A stretch of DNA of 64,000 bases from SB21 sp964415295 (lineage in GTDB: Bacteria > CLD3 > SB21). Below, piece after piece: positions 26,755 through 35,406 of this stretch. Positions within the stretch are counted from its first letter, which is position 1. Each line of letters opens with the position of its first letter. The notes beneath the pieces were generated by a model that was not told the origin of the DNA, searched no databases, and saw only the letters and a program-made list of their open reading frames with translations. The stretch lies in assembly GCA_964415295.1 (NCBI GenBank), contig CAYPYN010000009.1, positions 62,001 to 126,000 of the forward strand. The letters run 5' to 3'. The position numbers and the translations under genes are program-made.

Positions 26755-27621
26755 GTGAAAGATTATTATAACATATTGGGCGTTTCGGAATCCGCATCGG
26801 AAGAAGAGATCAAGTCGGCTTATAAAGCTCTGGCGAAGAAATTTCATCCCGACAAGAATAACGGGAACAAGCGGATGGAAGAGAAATTCAAAGAGATGTC
26901 CGAGGCTTATAATATCCTCAGTGATCCTAAGAGGCGCAGGGAATACGATACCATGCGCCGTTTCGGAGGCCGGTCGGGAAGCGCTTCCCAGGGTTATTCG
27001 GATAATTTTTCCGAATCGGAACTGAACGATTTTATTAAGAATTTCAAAGGTGCGGGCAAATCGTATGGATTTGGCGGAGGTGCATCTTTTTCTGAGATTC
27101 TTGATGAGATGTTCTTCGGATCCTCCGCACAATCTCCGAAGACCCATATGGAATTGTCCGTTCCATTTGAAAAATCCATACTGGGCGGCGATGTGGACTT
27201 TGTGATGCAGGGAGGCAAAAAGATCCGAGTGCGACTGCCGGAAGGCATCAATGACGGCGAACAGTTGCGTATCCACCAGAACCAGAGTCCGGATATCTTG
27301 TTAACCGTTCGGATTCAGCCGGATCCGTTCTTTTCGCGCAAAGGAAACGATATATATTGCGAAGTTCCGGTCAATTTAGCTCAATTGGCGTTCGGCAGTT
27401 CTATTAGAGTAAGAACGGTATATGGCAATCATGTGGACATCAAAGTTCCTCCTGGAACACAAAGCGGCACAGTGCTCAAGTTATCGCAGTTGGGCGTACG
27501 TCAAAAAGGCCATAAGGGCGACATGTTTGTAACGCTGGCATTGTCGACACCCAAAAATCTTTCGAAAAAGCAAAAAGAACTGCTTGAGGAATTTGCCAAA
27601 GAGTCCGGAATGAAATGGTGA
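26755..27621 (+). CDS. DnaJ/CbpA-type J-domain co-chaperone
   Basis: A 288-residue class B J-protein with a GTG start. The J domain occupies residues 1-70 with the HPD motif (KKFHPDKN). A Gly/Phe-rich linker (GFGGGASFSE) leads to two C-terminal beta substrate-binding domains (MELSVPFEKSILGG; GDMFVTLALSTPKNL). The Cys-rich zinc region of DnaJ is absent, so CbpA/DjlB-like is a better description. It stimulates DnaK ATPase, which fits its place three genes after dnaK. It begins nine bases after htpX. Confidence 0.92.
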   Translation: MKDYYNILGVSESASEEEIKSAYKALAKKFHPDKNNGNKRMEEKFKEMSEAYNILSDPKRRREYDTMRRFGGRSGSASQGYSDNFSESELNDFIKNFKGAGKSYGFGGGASFSEILDEMFFGSSAQSPKTHMELSVPFEKSILGGDVDFVMQGGKKIRVRLPEGINDGEQLRIHQNQSPDILLTVRIQPDPFFSRKGNDIYCEVPVNLAQLAFGSSIRVRTVYGNHVDIKVPPGTQSGTVLKLSQLGVRQKGHKGDMFVTLALSTPKNLSKKQKELLEEFAKESGMKW

Positions 27622-27640
27622 GAGCGACATATATAAGTGA

Positions 27641-27668
27641 TTGTATTAATAGATTTATGTAATAATAT
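27641..27668 (+). promoter_or_regulatory. Possible promoter of the HtrA/Deg gene
   Basis: TTGTAT (27641-27646), 16 bases, TAATAT (27663-27668). A tandem AATTAAGT repeat follows at 27671-27686. The leader to the ATG at 27764 would be about 90 bases. Confidence 0.4.
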
Positions 27669-27763
27669 CCAATTAAGTAATTAAGTGATTTTGATAGAAC
27701 TTTTGGTCTGATTTGACGTAATCAATTTCAAATCAAGCACCAAGAACCAACGGGAGGTATGCC

Positions 27764-29263
27764 ATGTTTACAACTAAGTCAAGCCGCATAATGGTCGGAG
27801 TCGCTCTGATCATCATTGGCGTATTGGCTGGTATTTTATTGACGGCCAATTTTGATATGACATTCAAGGGCCGTGCTTCGTCGGATTCAGCCGAGAGACA
27901 GAAGTTGGAAGAAAAAATGGCGGCGATGCGAGATTGGAGTGAAGGATTTGCGGCCGTTGCGGAATACGTAACTCCGAGTGTGGTGACGGTGGAAACAGAG
28001 ACCACCGTTCGGTACGAAGATCCATTTACTGATTATTTCGGCGGCGATGAGTTCTTCAGGAGATTTTTTGGTGCTCCAAGGGGGCAGCCGCGTCAGGAAC
28101 AGAAGTTGGCCGGATTGGGATCGGGCGTGATAGTAAGCGAAGACGGCTATGTCATTACCAATAATCATGTCATTGACAAAACAGATAAGATCAAGATCAC
28201 GTTGTCCAACGGTAAAACGTACGACGGTAAACTGATCGGCACGGACGCGCGTACGGATATCGCGGTTGTCAAGATCGATGAAAAAGGATTGCCGGCGATC
28301 AAGTTGGCGAATTCCGATAACATCAAAGTTGGACAGTGGGCTATCGCCGTCGGGAATCCGTTCAGTAAATCGTTAAGTCATACGGTAACGGCAGGTATCA
28401 TCAGCGGCATGTCGCGTTCGTCCGTGGGTCTTGATTCCGATGTGGATTTCTTGCAGACCGATGCTGCCATCAATCCGGGCAATAGCGGAGGCGCCCTGGT
28501 CAATATGAACGGCGAACTTGTCGGAATCAATGCGGCGATTTTATCACGAAGCGGCGGGTACGAAGGTGTCGGTTTTGCGATTCCTTCCAATACCGCTAAA
28601 TCGATCATGGATCAATTGATCAAGACCGGCAAGGTGGTGCGCGGTTTCGTCGGAGTAAGTATGCAGGATGTGGACGAACAGATGGCAAAAGCGATGGGTC
28701 TTAAGTCGGCGAAAGGTGCCGTCGTTGCACAAATCGTCGAAGGAAGTCCTGCCGACAAAGCCAAACTGCAGGCGGGCGATGTCATAGTGAAAGTTAACGG
28801 TAAAGAAATGGAGAACAGCGCGGAGATTCGCAAACAGATCGTACCGAAAGCTCCGGGTACGACCGTGGAGCTGACCATTATTCGTGAGGGAAAAGAACTA
28901 AATGTAAGTGTGACTTTGGCCGAAGCACCAACAGAAACCGTTACGGTCAAAGAGTCGGCTCCTGCCAAGAAGAGTTTTGAACGTCTTGGCATCAATGTGG
29001 TCACCATGACCAAAGATATGGCGGGCAAGATGAATGTTCCTAATGTTCCGGGTGTGCTAATTACCGACATCGATCAGGATGGGCCTTCGTTCAGCGCGGG
29101 TCTGCGCCAAAACGATATCATTCAGAGGGTCGGCCGGAAGGATGTAAAGAACGTTCAGGAATTCGTGGATGAAGTGAGTAAAGTCAATAAAGGTGAAACG
29201 ATCCTGATGTTGGTAAACCGAAAAGGCAGTTCGTTGTTTGTGGCATTCAATGTGCCGAATTAG
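27764..29263 (+). CDS. degP: HtrA/Deg-family periplasmic serine protease
   Basis: A 499-residue envelope quality-control protease. An N-terminal hydrophobic helix (about residues 9-29) acts as signal or anchor. The trypsin-like domain has the triad H135 (TNNHVID), D165 (RTDIAVV) and S241 (PGNSGGALV). Two PDZ domains follow, with RGFVGVSMQDV starting the first and the C-terminal one around GVLITDIDQDGPSFSAGL. SD GGGAGG lies seven bases before the ATG. A strong hairpin terminator ends the gene. DegP, DegQ and MucD types cannot be separated here. Confidence 0.95.
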   Translation: MFTTKSSRIMVGVALIIIGVLAGILLTANFDMTFKGRASSDSAERQKLEEKMAAMRDWSEGFAAVAEYVTPSVVTVETETTVRYEDPFTDYFGGDEFFRRFFGAPRGQPRQEQKLAGLGSGVIVSEDGYVITNNHVIDKTDKIKITLSNGKTYDGKLIGTDARTDIAVVKIDEKGLPAIKLANSDNIKVGQWAIAVGNPFSKSLSHTVTAGIISGMSRSSVGLDSDVDFLQTDAAINPGNSGGALVNMNGELVGINAAILSRSGGYEGVGFAIPSNTAKSIMDQLIKTGKVVRGFVGVSMQDVDEQMAKAMGLKSAKGAVVAQIVEGSPADKAKLQAGDVIVKVNGKEMENSAEIRKQIVPKAPGTTVELTIIREGKELNVSVTLAEAPTETVTVKESAPAKKSFERLGINVVTMTKDMAGKMNVPNVPGVLITDIDQDGPSFSAGLRQNDIIQRVGRKDVKNVQEFVDEVSKVNKGETILMLVNRKGSSLFVAFNVPN

Positions 29264-29293
29264 GACGGTGTTGACGATTTCTTGTGCAATGAT

Positions 29294-29335
29294 AAAAAGC
29301 ATCAGGGAATCCCGAACACATCCCTGATGCTTTTT
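29294..29335. terminator. Bidirectional-looking terminator after the Deg gene
   Basis: A perfect 15-base stem, AAAAAGCATCAGGGA (29294-29308) with TCCCTGATGCTTTTT (29321-29335), and a 12-base loop. A- and T-tracts at the two ends mean it could act on either strand. In context it ends the degP transcript before lon. Confidence 0.92.
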
Positions 29336-29370
29336 ATTTACCGGAACCAGGCTATAATGAGGAAGGAAAG

Positions 29371-31791
29371 ATGACAAAGACATTTGAAGAACAGATTGTG
29401 ACCAAAGAGAGGAAAAGAAAGGGACAGTTACCGGATACGCTTCCGATTATTCCGTTGCGGAATACCGTGCTGTTCCCTCAGCAAATCATGCCGCTTTCCA
29501 TTGGGCGTGACAAGACGTTAAAATTGGTTTCGGAGTATTCCGATGCGAACCGGCTGATAGGCGTCGTTGCCCAAAAAGAAAGCAGTATTGAAAATCCAAG
29601 TCAATCCGACATGTACGAGTACGGCGTTGCCGCAACGATTATGCGGGTTTTCGATATGCCTGACGGCAGCAAGAGCGTGATTGTTCAGGGCGTTCAACGC
29701 ATCCGGCTAAAGGAATTTATTCAGGAGGATCCTTATTGGATTGCGAGCATCGAGGAACTGACCGATGTGCCTCCTTCTTCCGACGATTTGGAAATTGACG
29801 CGCTTGTGATGAATATCAAGAGTATTTTCCAAAAGATGGCCGGCCTGGCCCCGTATCTTACCGCCGAACAAACATCTATGATTCTGAATATTCAGCAGCC
29901 TGGCCGTGTGGCCGATGTGGCTATTTCTGCGCTGAATATATCAACAGAAGAGAAGCAGGAAATACTCCAGGTACTAAACATCAAAGACCGTTTGGACCGG
30001 GCTCATCTGATGCTGAACAAAGTCTTACAGACCCTGGAGCTTGGGAATAAGATCCAAAGCGATGTTCAGGACGAGATCAGCAAAACGCAGAGAGAGTATT
30101 ACCTTCGGGAGCAGCTGAAAGCGATACAGCGTGAACTCGGTGAAGCGGAGTCGGCCAATCCGGAAATTTCGGAGATCAAAGACAAGATAGAGAAGGCGAA
30201 TATGCCTAAAGACGTTTACGAAGTTGCCAAAAAGGAACTTGAGCGTCTCGGACGTATGTCACCGATGGCGGCGGAATATACGGTTTCACGAACGTATATA
30301 GACTGGCTCACAGACATGCCTTGGAGTGTCTTCACCGAGGATAACATGAAGATAGAAGCCGCACGGAAAAGCCTTGAATCCGATCATTACGGGTTAGAAA
30401 AGGTCAAAAAGCGGATTTTGGAATATCTGTCTGTACGAAAGCTCAAGAACGATATGCGCGGGCCTATTCTGTGTTTTGTCGGACCTCCTGGCGTCGGAAA
30501 GACATCGTTGGGCCGTTCGATCGCAAAAGCGCTTGGGCGAAAATTTGTCCGAATGTCCTTGGGGGGTATACGTGACGAAGCCGAGATCAGAGGACATAGA
30601 AGAACGTACATCGGCGCACTTCCGGGGCGAGTGATTCAGGGTATCAAAAAGAGCGGTTCCTCTAATCCTGTTTTTATGCTGGACGAGATCGACAAGGTAG
30701 GAATGGATTTCCGCGGCGATCCGTCAAGCGCATTGCTGGAAGTACTGGATCCGGAGCAGAATTTCAGTTTTTCCGATCATTACCTGGATGTGCCTTTCGA
30801 TCTGTCTAAAGTGCTTTTTATTGCGACGGCGAATTTAGCGGACCCCATCATTCCGGCTCTACGCGACCGTATGGAGGTCATAGAAATTCCGGGATATACG
30901 GAAGAGGAAAAACTTAATATCGCCCAGCGCTTCATCATACCCAAACAGATCGGCGAACACGGTCTGTCTGAAAAACAGATCAGGTTCGACAAGGAGGCGA
31001 TCAAAACAATCATTCGGGAGCACACGCGTGAAGCGGGTTTGAGAAATCTTGAAAGGGAAGTGGCCACCATTTGCCGCGGGGTCGCGCATAAGATTGCTGA
31101 AGGCAAAATAACGCGGACAACCATTGACAAGAAGAGCGTTTACGATTACCTGGGAAAGATCAAATTTTACTCAGATGCCATTGAGCGCATCACCAAACCC
31201 GGGATTGTGACGGGGTTGGCGTGGACAGCGGCCGGCGGTGATATACTTTTCATCGAAGCTTCCAAGATGAAGGGCAAAGGTAGTCTGACCTTGACGGGAC
31301 AGCTTGGCGACGTCATGAAAGAATCGGCCGTAGCCGCCCTGAGTCAGATTCGTGCTCAGGCGGATGATTTGGGTATCAAAGAGGAATTTGATAAGATCGA
31401 TATCCATATTCACGTACCGGCCGGAGCGATCCCAAAAGACGGGCCGTCGGCTGGCATAACTATGTACACGGCTATCTATTCGCTGTTGACCAACCGGATA
31501 GTCCGCAACGATATTGCTATGACCGGTGAAATTACATTACGAGGTTCCGTACTCCCGATCGGCGGCGTCAAAGAGAAGATACTGGCCGCTCACCGGGCGG
31601 GTATACGTACGATCATCATACCCGACAAGAACGAAAAGGACCTTGAAGAAGTGCCCAAACAGATCCGTAACGAAATGAAATTTCATTTTGTTAAAGAAGT
31701 TTCGAAGGTTGTCGAGATCGCGCTTCGATCTCCGGCAACGGGCAAAAGAAAGAAGCCGGAGTTCATGAAGAAAAAGACCAAGAAGAAATAA
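29371..31791 (+). CDS. lon: Lon, ATP-dependent protease La
   Basis: An 806-residue cytoplasmic AAA+ serine protease that degrades misfolded and regulatory proteins. The N-terminal substrate domain begins with LPIIPLRNTVLFP. The AAA+ module has Walker A GPPGVGKTS and Walker B FMLDEID. The proteolytic domain carries the Ser-Lys dyad S693 (DGPSAG) and K736 (VKEKIL), with the same 43-residue spacing as E. coli S679/K722. SD GAGGAAGG lies close to the ATG. The C-terminus is a Lys-rich tail. Confidence 0.98.
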   Translation: MTKTFEEQIVTKERKRKGQLPDTLPIIPLRNTVLFPQQIMPLSIGRDKTLKLVSEYSDANRLIGVVAQKESSIENPSQSDMYEYGVAATIMRVFDMPDGSKSVIVQGVQRIRLKEFIQEDPYWIASIEELTDVPPSSDDLEIDALVMNIKSIFQKMAGLAPYLTAEQTSMILNIQQPGRVADVAISALNISTEEKQEILQVLNIKDRLDRAHLMLNKVLQTLELGNKIQSDVQDEISKTQREYYLREQLKAIQRELGEAESANPEISEIKDKIEKANMPKDVYEVAKKELERLGRMSPMAAEYTVSRTYIDWLTDMPWSVFTEDNMKIEAARKSLESDHYGLEKVKKRILEYLSVRKLKNDMRGPILCFVGPPGVGKTSLGRSIAKALGRKFVRMSLGGIRDEAEIRGHRRTYIGALPGRVIQGIKKSGSSNPVFMLDEIDKVGMDFRGDPSSALLEVLDPEQNFSFSDHYLDVPFDLSKVLFIATANLADPIIPALRDRMEVIEIPGYTEEEKLNIAQRFIIPKQIGEHGLSEKQIRFDKEAIKTIIREHTREAGLRNLEREVATICRGVAHKIAEGKITRTTIDKKSVYDYLGKIKFYSDAIERITKPGIVTGLAWTAAGGDILFIEASKMKGKGSLTLTGQLGDVMKESAVAALSQIRAQADDLGIKEEFDKIDIHIHVPAGAIPKDGPSAGITMYTAIYSLLTNRIVRNDIAMTGEITLRGSVLPIGGVKEKILAAHRAGIRTIIIPDKNEKDLEEVPKQIRNEMKFHFVKEVSKVVEIALRSPATGKRKKPEFMKKKTKKK

Positions 31792-31821
31792 ATTAGTAAA
31801 AGGAAATAAAAGGATTTACGA

Positions 31822-33801
31822 ATGAACAAACAAAAAATGCAGATCCCGATTATTCTCGGGATTCTCTTTCTCTTCGTGCTGCTTAATCCCATTCTTTTTC
31901 CGAGCGGTCAGGATACCGAGATCACGTATAAGGCTTTTCGTGATTCACTGGCTTTGGGCAAGATCGACGAAGTCCAGATAACCAATGACAAAATGTACGG
32001 TAAATTCAAACTACCGGACAGTCTGGTAGCCGTACAGGCAAAAGAAAACGAGCAGCCGACCGATATAACCGAGCGTATTCGGCTGGGGTATTTTTTCGAG
32101 AGCCGTTTCAAGAAAGATCTGCGGCAGCCGTTTGTGGTCAACACGCTTCCGGATGACAAACTGGTGCAGGATCTGCAGGCCGCCGGTGTCAATTATAAAG
32201 GCGTCATCGACAGTAATTGGCTTGAAAATATCCTTATCTATTGGATATTTCCGCTTCTGTTATTGTTTGTTCTGTGGGGATTTATCTTTCGCCGGATGAG
32301 CGGCGGCGGAAATGTGATGAGTATTGGTAAAAGTAAGGCAAAGATCTACGCGGCCGATCCGAAAAGTAAAGTGACATTCAGCGATGTGGCCGGAGTCGAG
32401 GAAGTGATCGAAGAGGTTCGTGAATTGGTTGATTTCCTCAAGACGCCAAAGAAATATACAAAACTCGGCGCTAAATTGCCGAAAGGCGTTCTGCTCGTCG
32501 GGCCTCCAGGTACCGGCAAAACACTCTTGGCAAAGGCTGTCGCCGGAGAGGCCAACGTGCCGTTTTTTCACCTCAGCGGATCCGACTTTGTAGAAATGTT
32601 TGTAGGTGTCGGCGCGTCTCGTGTAAGAGATCTTTTCGCGGAAGCGAAGACCAAAGCACCGTGCATCATCTTCATAGATGAGATTGATGCCATTGGGCGG
32701 AGCCGCGCTAAAGGTATGATCATGGGCGGTCACGACGAAAGAGAAAACACACTGAATCAGCTGCTTGTCGAAATGGACGGCTTTAATACGGATAAAGGTG
32801 TGATCATCATGGGAGCTACCAACCGTCCGGACGTTCTGGATGTTGCGCTTCTGCGCCCGGGCCGTTTCGACCGTCAGGTGGTACTGGACAGACCCGATCT
32901 GAAGGCACGAATGGAAATTTTCAAAGTCCACACCAAAGGGATGCCGCTTGCGGAGAGCCTGGATCTTCAGGCATTAGCCTCACAGACACCGGGTTTTGCG
33001 GGAGCAGAGATCGCCAACGTGTGTAATGAAGCGTCTCTATTGGCGTCGCGTAAAGACAAAGAACGCATTGATATGTCCGATTTTCAGGAAGCCATCGAAC
33101 GTGTGATCGGCGGACTGGAAAAGAAGAACAAGATCATTAGCCCGCGTGAAAAGAACATTGTGGCTTATCACGAATCCGGTCACGCGGTTGTGGGGCATTA
33201 TCTGGAAAATGCCGATCCGGTTCATAAAGTATCCATTGTTCCGCGCGGAGTTGCGGCTTTGGGTTATACGCTTCAGACGCCTCTTGAGGATCGTTACCTG
33301 CTGTCCAGAGACGAACTGATCGAAAAATTATGCAGCTTACTTGGAGGGAGAGCTGCCGAAGATATTGTATTCAATCAGATATCGACCGGAGCTGCCAACG
33401 ATCTCGAGCGCGTTACGGAAATTGCCACGCGCATGGTCACGATGTACGGTATGTCTGAAAGGCTGGGCAATATCTCTTATACAGAGAACGGCCGTGAGAA
33501 TTTTCTCGGCGGAGTGAGCATGAAGCCGTATAGCGAAGAGACGGCCAAACTGATCGACGCGGAAGTGAAATCCATCATTGATGCAGCCTACGTCAAGACG
33601 AGGAATCTGCTGATCGAGAAAAGAGATAAATTGGAAGCTCTGACCAAAAGACTACTTGAGAAGGAAGTGTTGGATAAGAAGGAAATTGAAGTAATTCTGG
33701 GAAGCAAATACCAACCGGATGGCGGCGTGAACGGTTCTAACGGCTCCAAAGGCGATACGCATACTCAAGAGGCGGCGGTTGTACCGGATGAAAAGGAATA
33801 G
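31822..33801 (+). CDS. ftsH: FtsH, membrane AAA+ zinc metalloprotease
   Basis: A 659-residue inner-membrane protease. Two TM helices (about residues 8-25 and 135-155) flank a periplasmic domain. The AAA+ module has Walker A GPPGTGKT, Walker B CIIFIDEIDA and SRH NRPDVLD...LRPGRFDR. The zinc site is H450-E-S-G-H454 in YHESGHAVVG. The C-terminal tail is Gly/Asn/Ser-rich (NGSNGSKG). It follows lon by 30 bases and completes the proteostasis run. Confidence 0.98.
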   Translation: MNKQKMQIPIILGILFLFVLLNPILFPSGQDTEITYKAFRDSLALGKIDEVQITNDKMYGKFKLPDSLVAVQAKENEQPTDITERIRLGYFFESRFKKDLRQPFVVNTLPDDKLVQDLQAAGVNYKGVIDSNWLENILIYWIFPLLLLFVLWGFIFRRMSGGGNVMSIGKSKAKIYAADPKSKVTFSDVAGVEEVIEEVRELVDFLKTPKKYTKLGAKLPKGVLLVGPPGTGKTLLAKAVAGEANVPFFHLSGSDFVEMFVGVGASRVRDLFAEAKTKAPCIIFIDEIDAIGRSRAKGMIMGGHDERENTLNQLLVEMDGFNTDKGVIIMGATNRPDVLDVALLRPGRFDRQVVLDRPDLKARMEIFKVHTKGMPLAESLDLQALASQTPGFAGAEIANVCNEASLLASRKDKERIDMSDFQEAIERVIGGLEKKNKIISPREKNIVAYHESGHAVVGHYLENADPVHKVSIVPRGVAALGYTLQTPLEDRYLLSRDELIEKLCSLLGGRAAEDIVFNQISTGAANDLERVTEIATRMVTMYGMSERLGNISYTENGRENFLGGVSMKPYSEETAKLIDAEVKSIIDAAYVKTRNLLIEKRDKLEALTKRLLEKEVLDKKEIEVILGSKYQPDGGVNGSNGSKGDTHTQEAAVVPDEKE

Positions 33802-33836
33802 GCCACAATAAGAGATTACGATAAGCGGGTTTACGT

Positions 33837-34616
33837 ATGGGACAATGGAGTAGATATGTCTGGCTTATTCTAACGTCATTCGCTTGCCTGATTCCCGTGA
33901 TCTGGATGATCGGGGTTTCACTGATCGTGTATCCTGAAAAAGAACTGTCCATTAAGAATTATCTGGACGTTTGGAGTGCGGGATCCTTTGGGCGTTATTT
34001 TCTTAATAGCGTTCTGATATCAGGAACCGTCACAGCGGGCAATCTGATCTTTTGTTCGATGGCTGGGTATTTCTTTGCGAGACAATCCTTTCCGTTCAAA
34101 AAAGTACTTTTTATTACGGTACTTTTGACGTTAATTATCCCAGTTCAGATCGTCATGGTGCCGCTTTATATGCTGATGCATCGTCTGAATTGGCTGGACA
34201 CGTATTGGGCGTTAATCGTGCCGTGGCTGGTTAATCCTTTTGGGATATTCCTGATGAAACAGTATTTTGAAAAATTGCCTGTATCGGTGGAAGAATCTGC
34301 GCGCATGGACGGAGCAGGGGATTTTTCAATACTTTTCCGCATTGTCATGCCCATGGCCAGACCGGCGTTGGCGGTGCTGGCCATCTATATATTCGTCAAT
34401 ACCTGGAACCAATTTCTTTTCCCTTTTCTCTTCACGGATTCGGATGCGATGAGGACCTTGCCCGTGGGTCTGGCCTTTTTCAGCGGTTATCAGGACATTG
34501 ACACGCCGCATTTAATGGCCGGCGCGGGACTTTCTTCCATACCTATGATCCTTATATTTCTGCTTTTTCAGCGGGAGATAATGGACGGTCTTACCAGCGG
34601 CGCCTTAAAGGAATAA
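33837..34616 (+). CDS. MalG-type carbohydrate ABC transporter permease
   Basis: A 259-residue inner-membrane protein with about six TM helices (first at residues 7-30). The cytoplasmic EAA loop reads EESARMDGAGDFSILFRIVMP, with small breaks, and contacts the ATPase. The family partner MalF and the ATPase are not next to it; the gene lies between ftsH and a phosphoesterase gene. The sugar-binding lipoprotein at 15457 is a candidate partner by family only. Confidence 0.88.
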   Translation: MGQWSRYVWLILTSFACLIPVIWMIGVSLIVYPEKELSIKNYLDVWSAGSFGRYFLNSVLISGTVTAGNLIFCSMAGYFFARQSFPFKKVLFITVLLTLIIPVQIVMVPLYMLMHRLNWLDTYWALIVPWLVNPFGIFLMKQYFEKLPVSVEESARMDGAGDFSILFRIVMPMARPALAVLAIYIFVNTWNQFLFPFLFTDSDAMRTLPVGLAFFSGYQDIDTPHLMAGAGLSSIPMILIFLLFQREIMDGLTSGALKE

Positions 34617-34622
34617 TACACC

Positions 34623-35333
34623 ATGCGCTTAGCCATTCTATCAGACATACATGCCAATCTTGAAGCTTTGACCAAAGCCATGGCTATCATCGATGAACAA
34701 AAGCCCGATGACATCATATGTCTGGGAGATGTTGTAGGTTACGGTCCGGATCCGAATCCTTGCGTGGATATCATCCGTGATAAAGCCTCGATCATACTCA
34801 TGGGCAATCATGATTTTGCCGTCACACATACGGAAGCCACTGAAAACTTCAATCCGATCGCTAAAGAGGCCGTATTCTGGACGCGTGACAAAATTACGGC
34901 TGATAATTTAGAGTTTCTCGGAACGCTGCCGTACACGCACCGCCGAGAGAACATGTATTTTGTCCATTCCACACCTTTTGAGCCGGAAAATTGGCATTAT
35001 GTCTTTACGTGGAACGATGCCATGACGCAATTCGATTATTTTGAAGAACCGGTTTGCTTTATCGGTCATTCCCACGTACCCCAAATCTATTACAATGATA
35101 CGGATATCCCCATGTCGTTTTCACTAAGCCGTAAAGCGAAGTATCTGATAAATGTGGGCAGCATTGGCCAGCCGCGTGACGGCAATCCGAAACTGAGTTT
35201 TGGGATATTGGATACGGATCAATGGATCTATCAGCCTTTCCGATCGGATTACGATGTAGAACTCACGGCAAAGAAGATTCGGGATAGAGGACTGCCTTCA
35301 TTTTTGGCCGATCGATTGATCAAAGGAAGATAA
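34623..35333 (+). CDS. Calcineurin-like metallophosphoesterase
   Basis: A 236-residue protein with the complete metallophosphoesterase motif series: LSDIHANLEAL, CLGDVVGYGPDP, LMGNHDFAV, FVHST and FIGHSHVP. These bind two metal ions. The YfcE/MJ0936-like family hydrolyses phosphodiesters or phosphomonoesters, and the substrate is not known here. It starts six bases after the permease gene. Confidence 0.9.
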   Translation: MRLAILSDIHANLEALTKAMAIIDEQKPDDIICLGDVVGYGPDPNPCVDIIRDKASIILMGNHDFAVTHTEATENFNPIAKEAVFWTRDKITADNLEFLGTLPYTHRRENMYFVHSTPFEPENWHYVFTWNDAMTQFDYFEEPVCFIGHSHVPQIYYNDTDIPMSFSLSRKAKYLINVGSIGQPRDGNPKLSFGILDTDQWIYQPFRSDYDVELTAKKIRDRGLPSFLADRLIKGR

Positions 35334-35359
35334 ATAAGTTAATTATTTGAATATAAGGA

Positions 35360-35377
35360 TTTGAGCTAAGTCTCAAA
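35360..35377 (+). other. Small perfect hairpin in the secA leader
   Basis: TTTGAG (35360-35365) and CTCAAA (35372-35377) enclose CTAAGT. It lies about 30 bases before the secA ATG and 11 bases before AAGGAG. Whether it is an operator, a leader structure or chance is unclear. Confidence 0.3.
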
Positions 35378-35406
35378 AGATATCACTTAAGGAGTCACTT
35401 CATATC

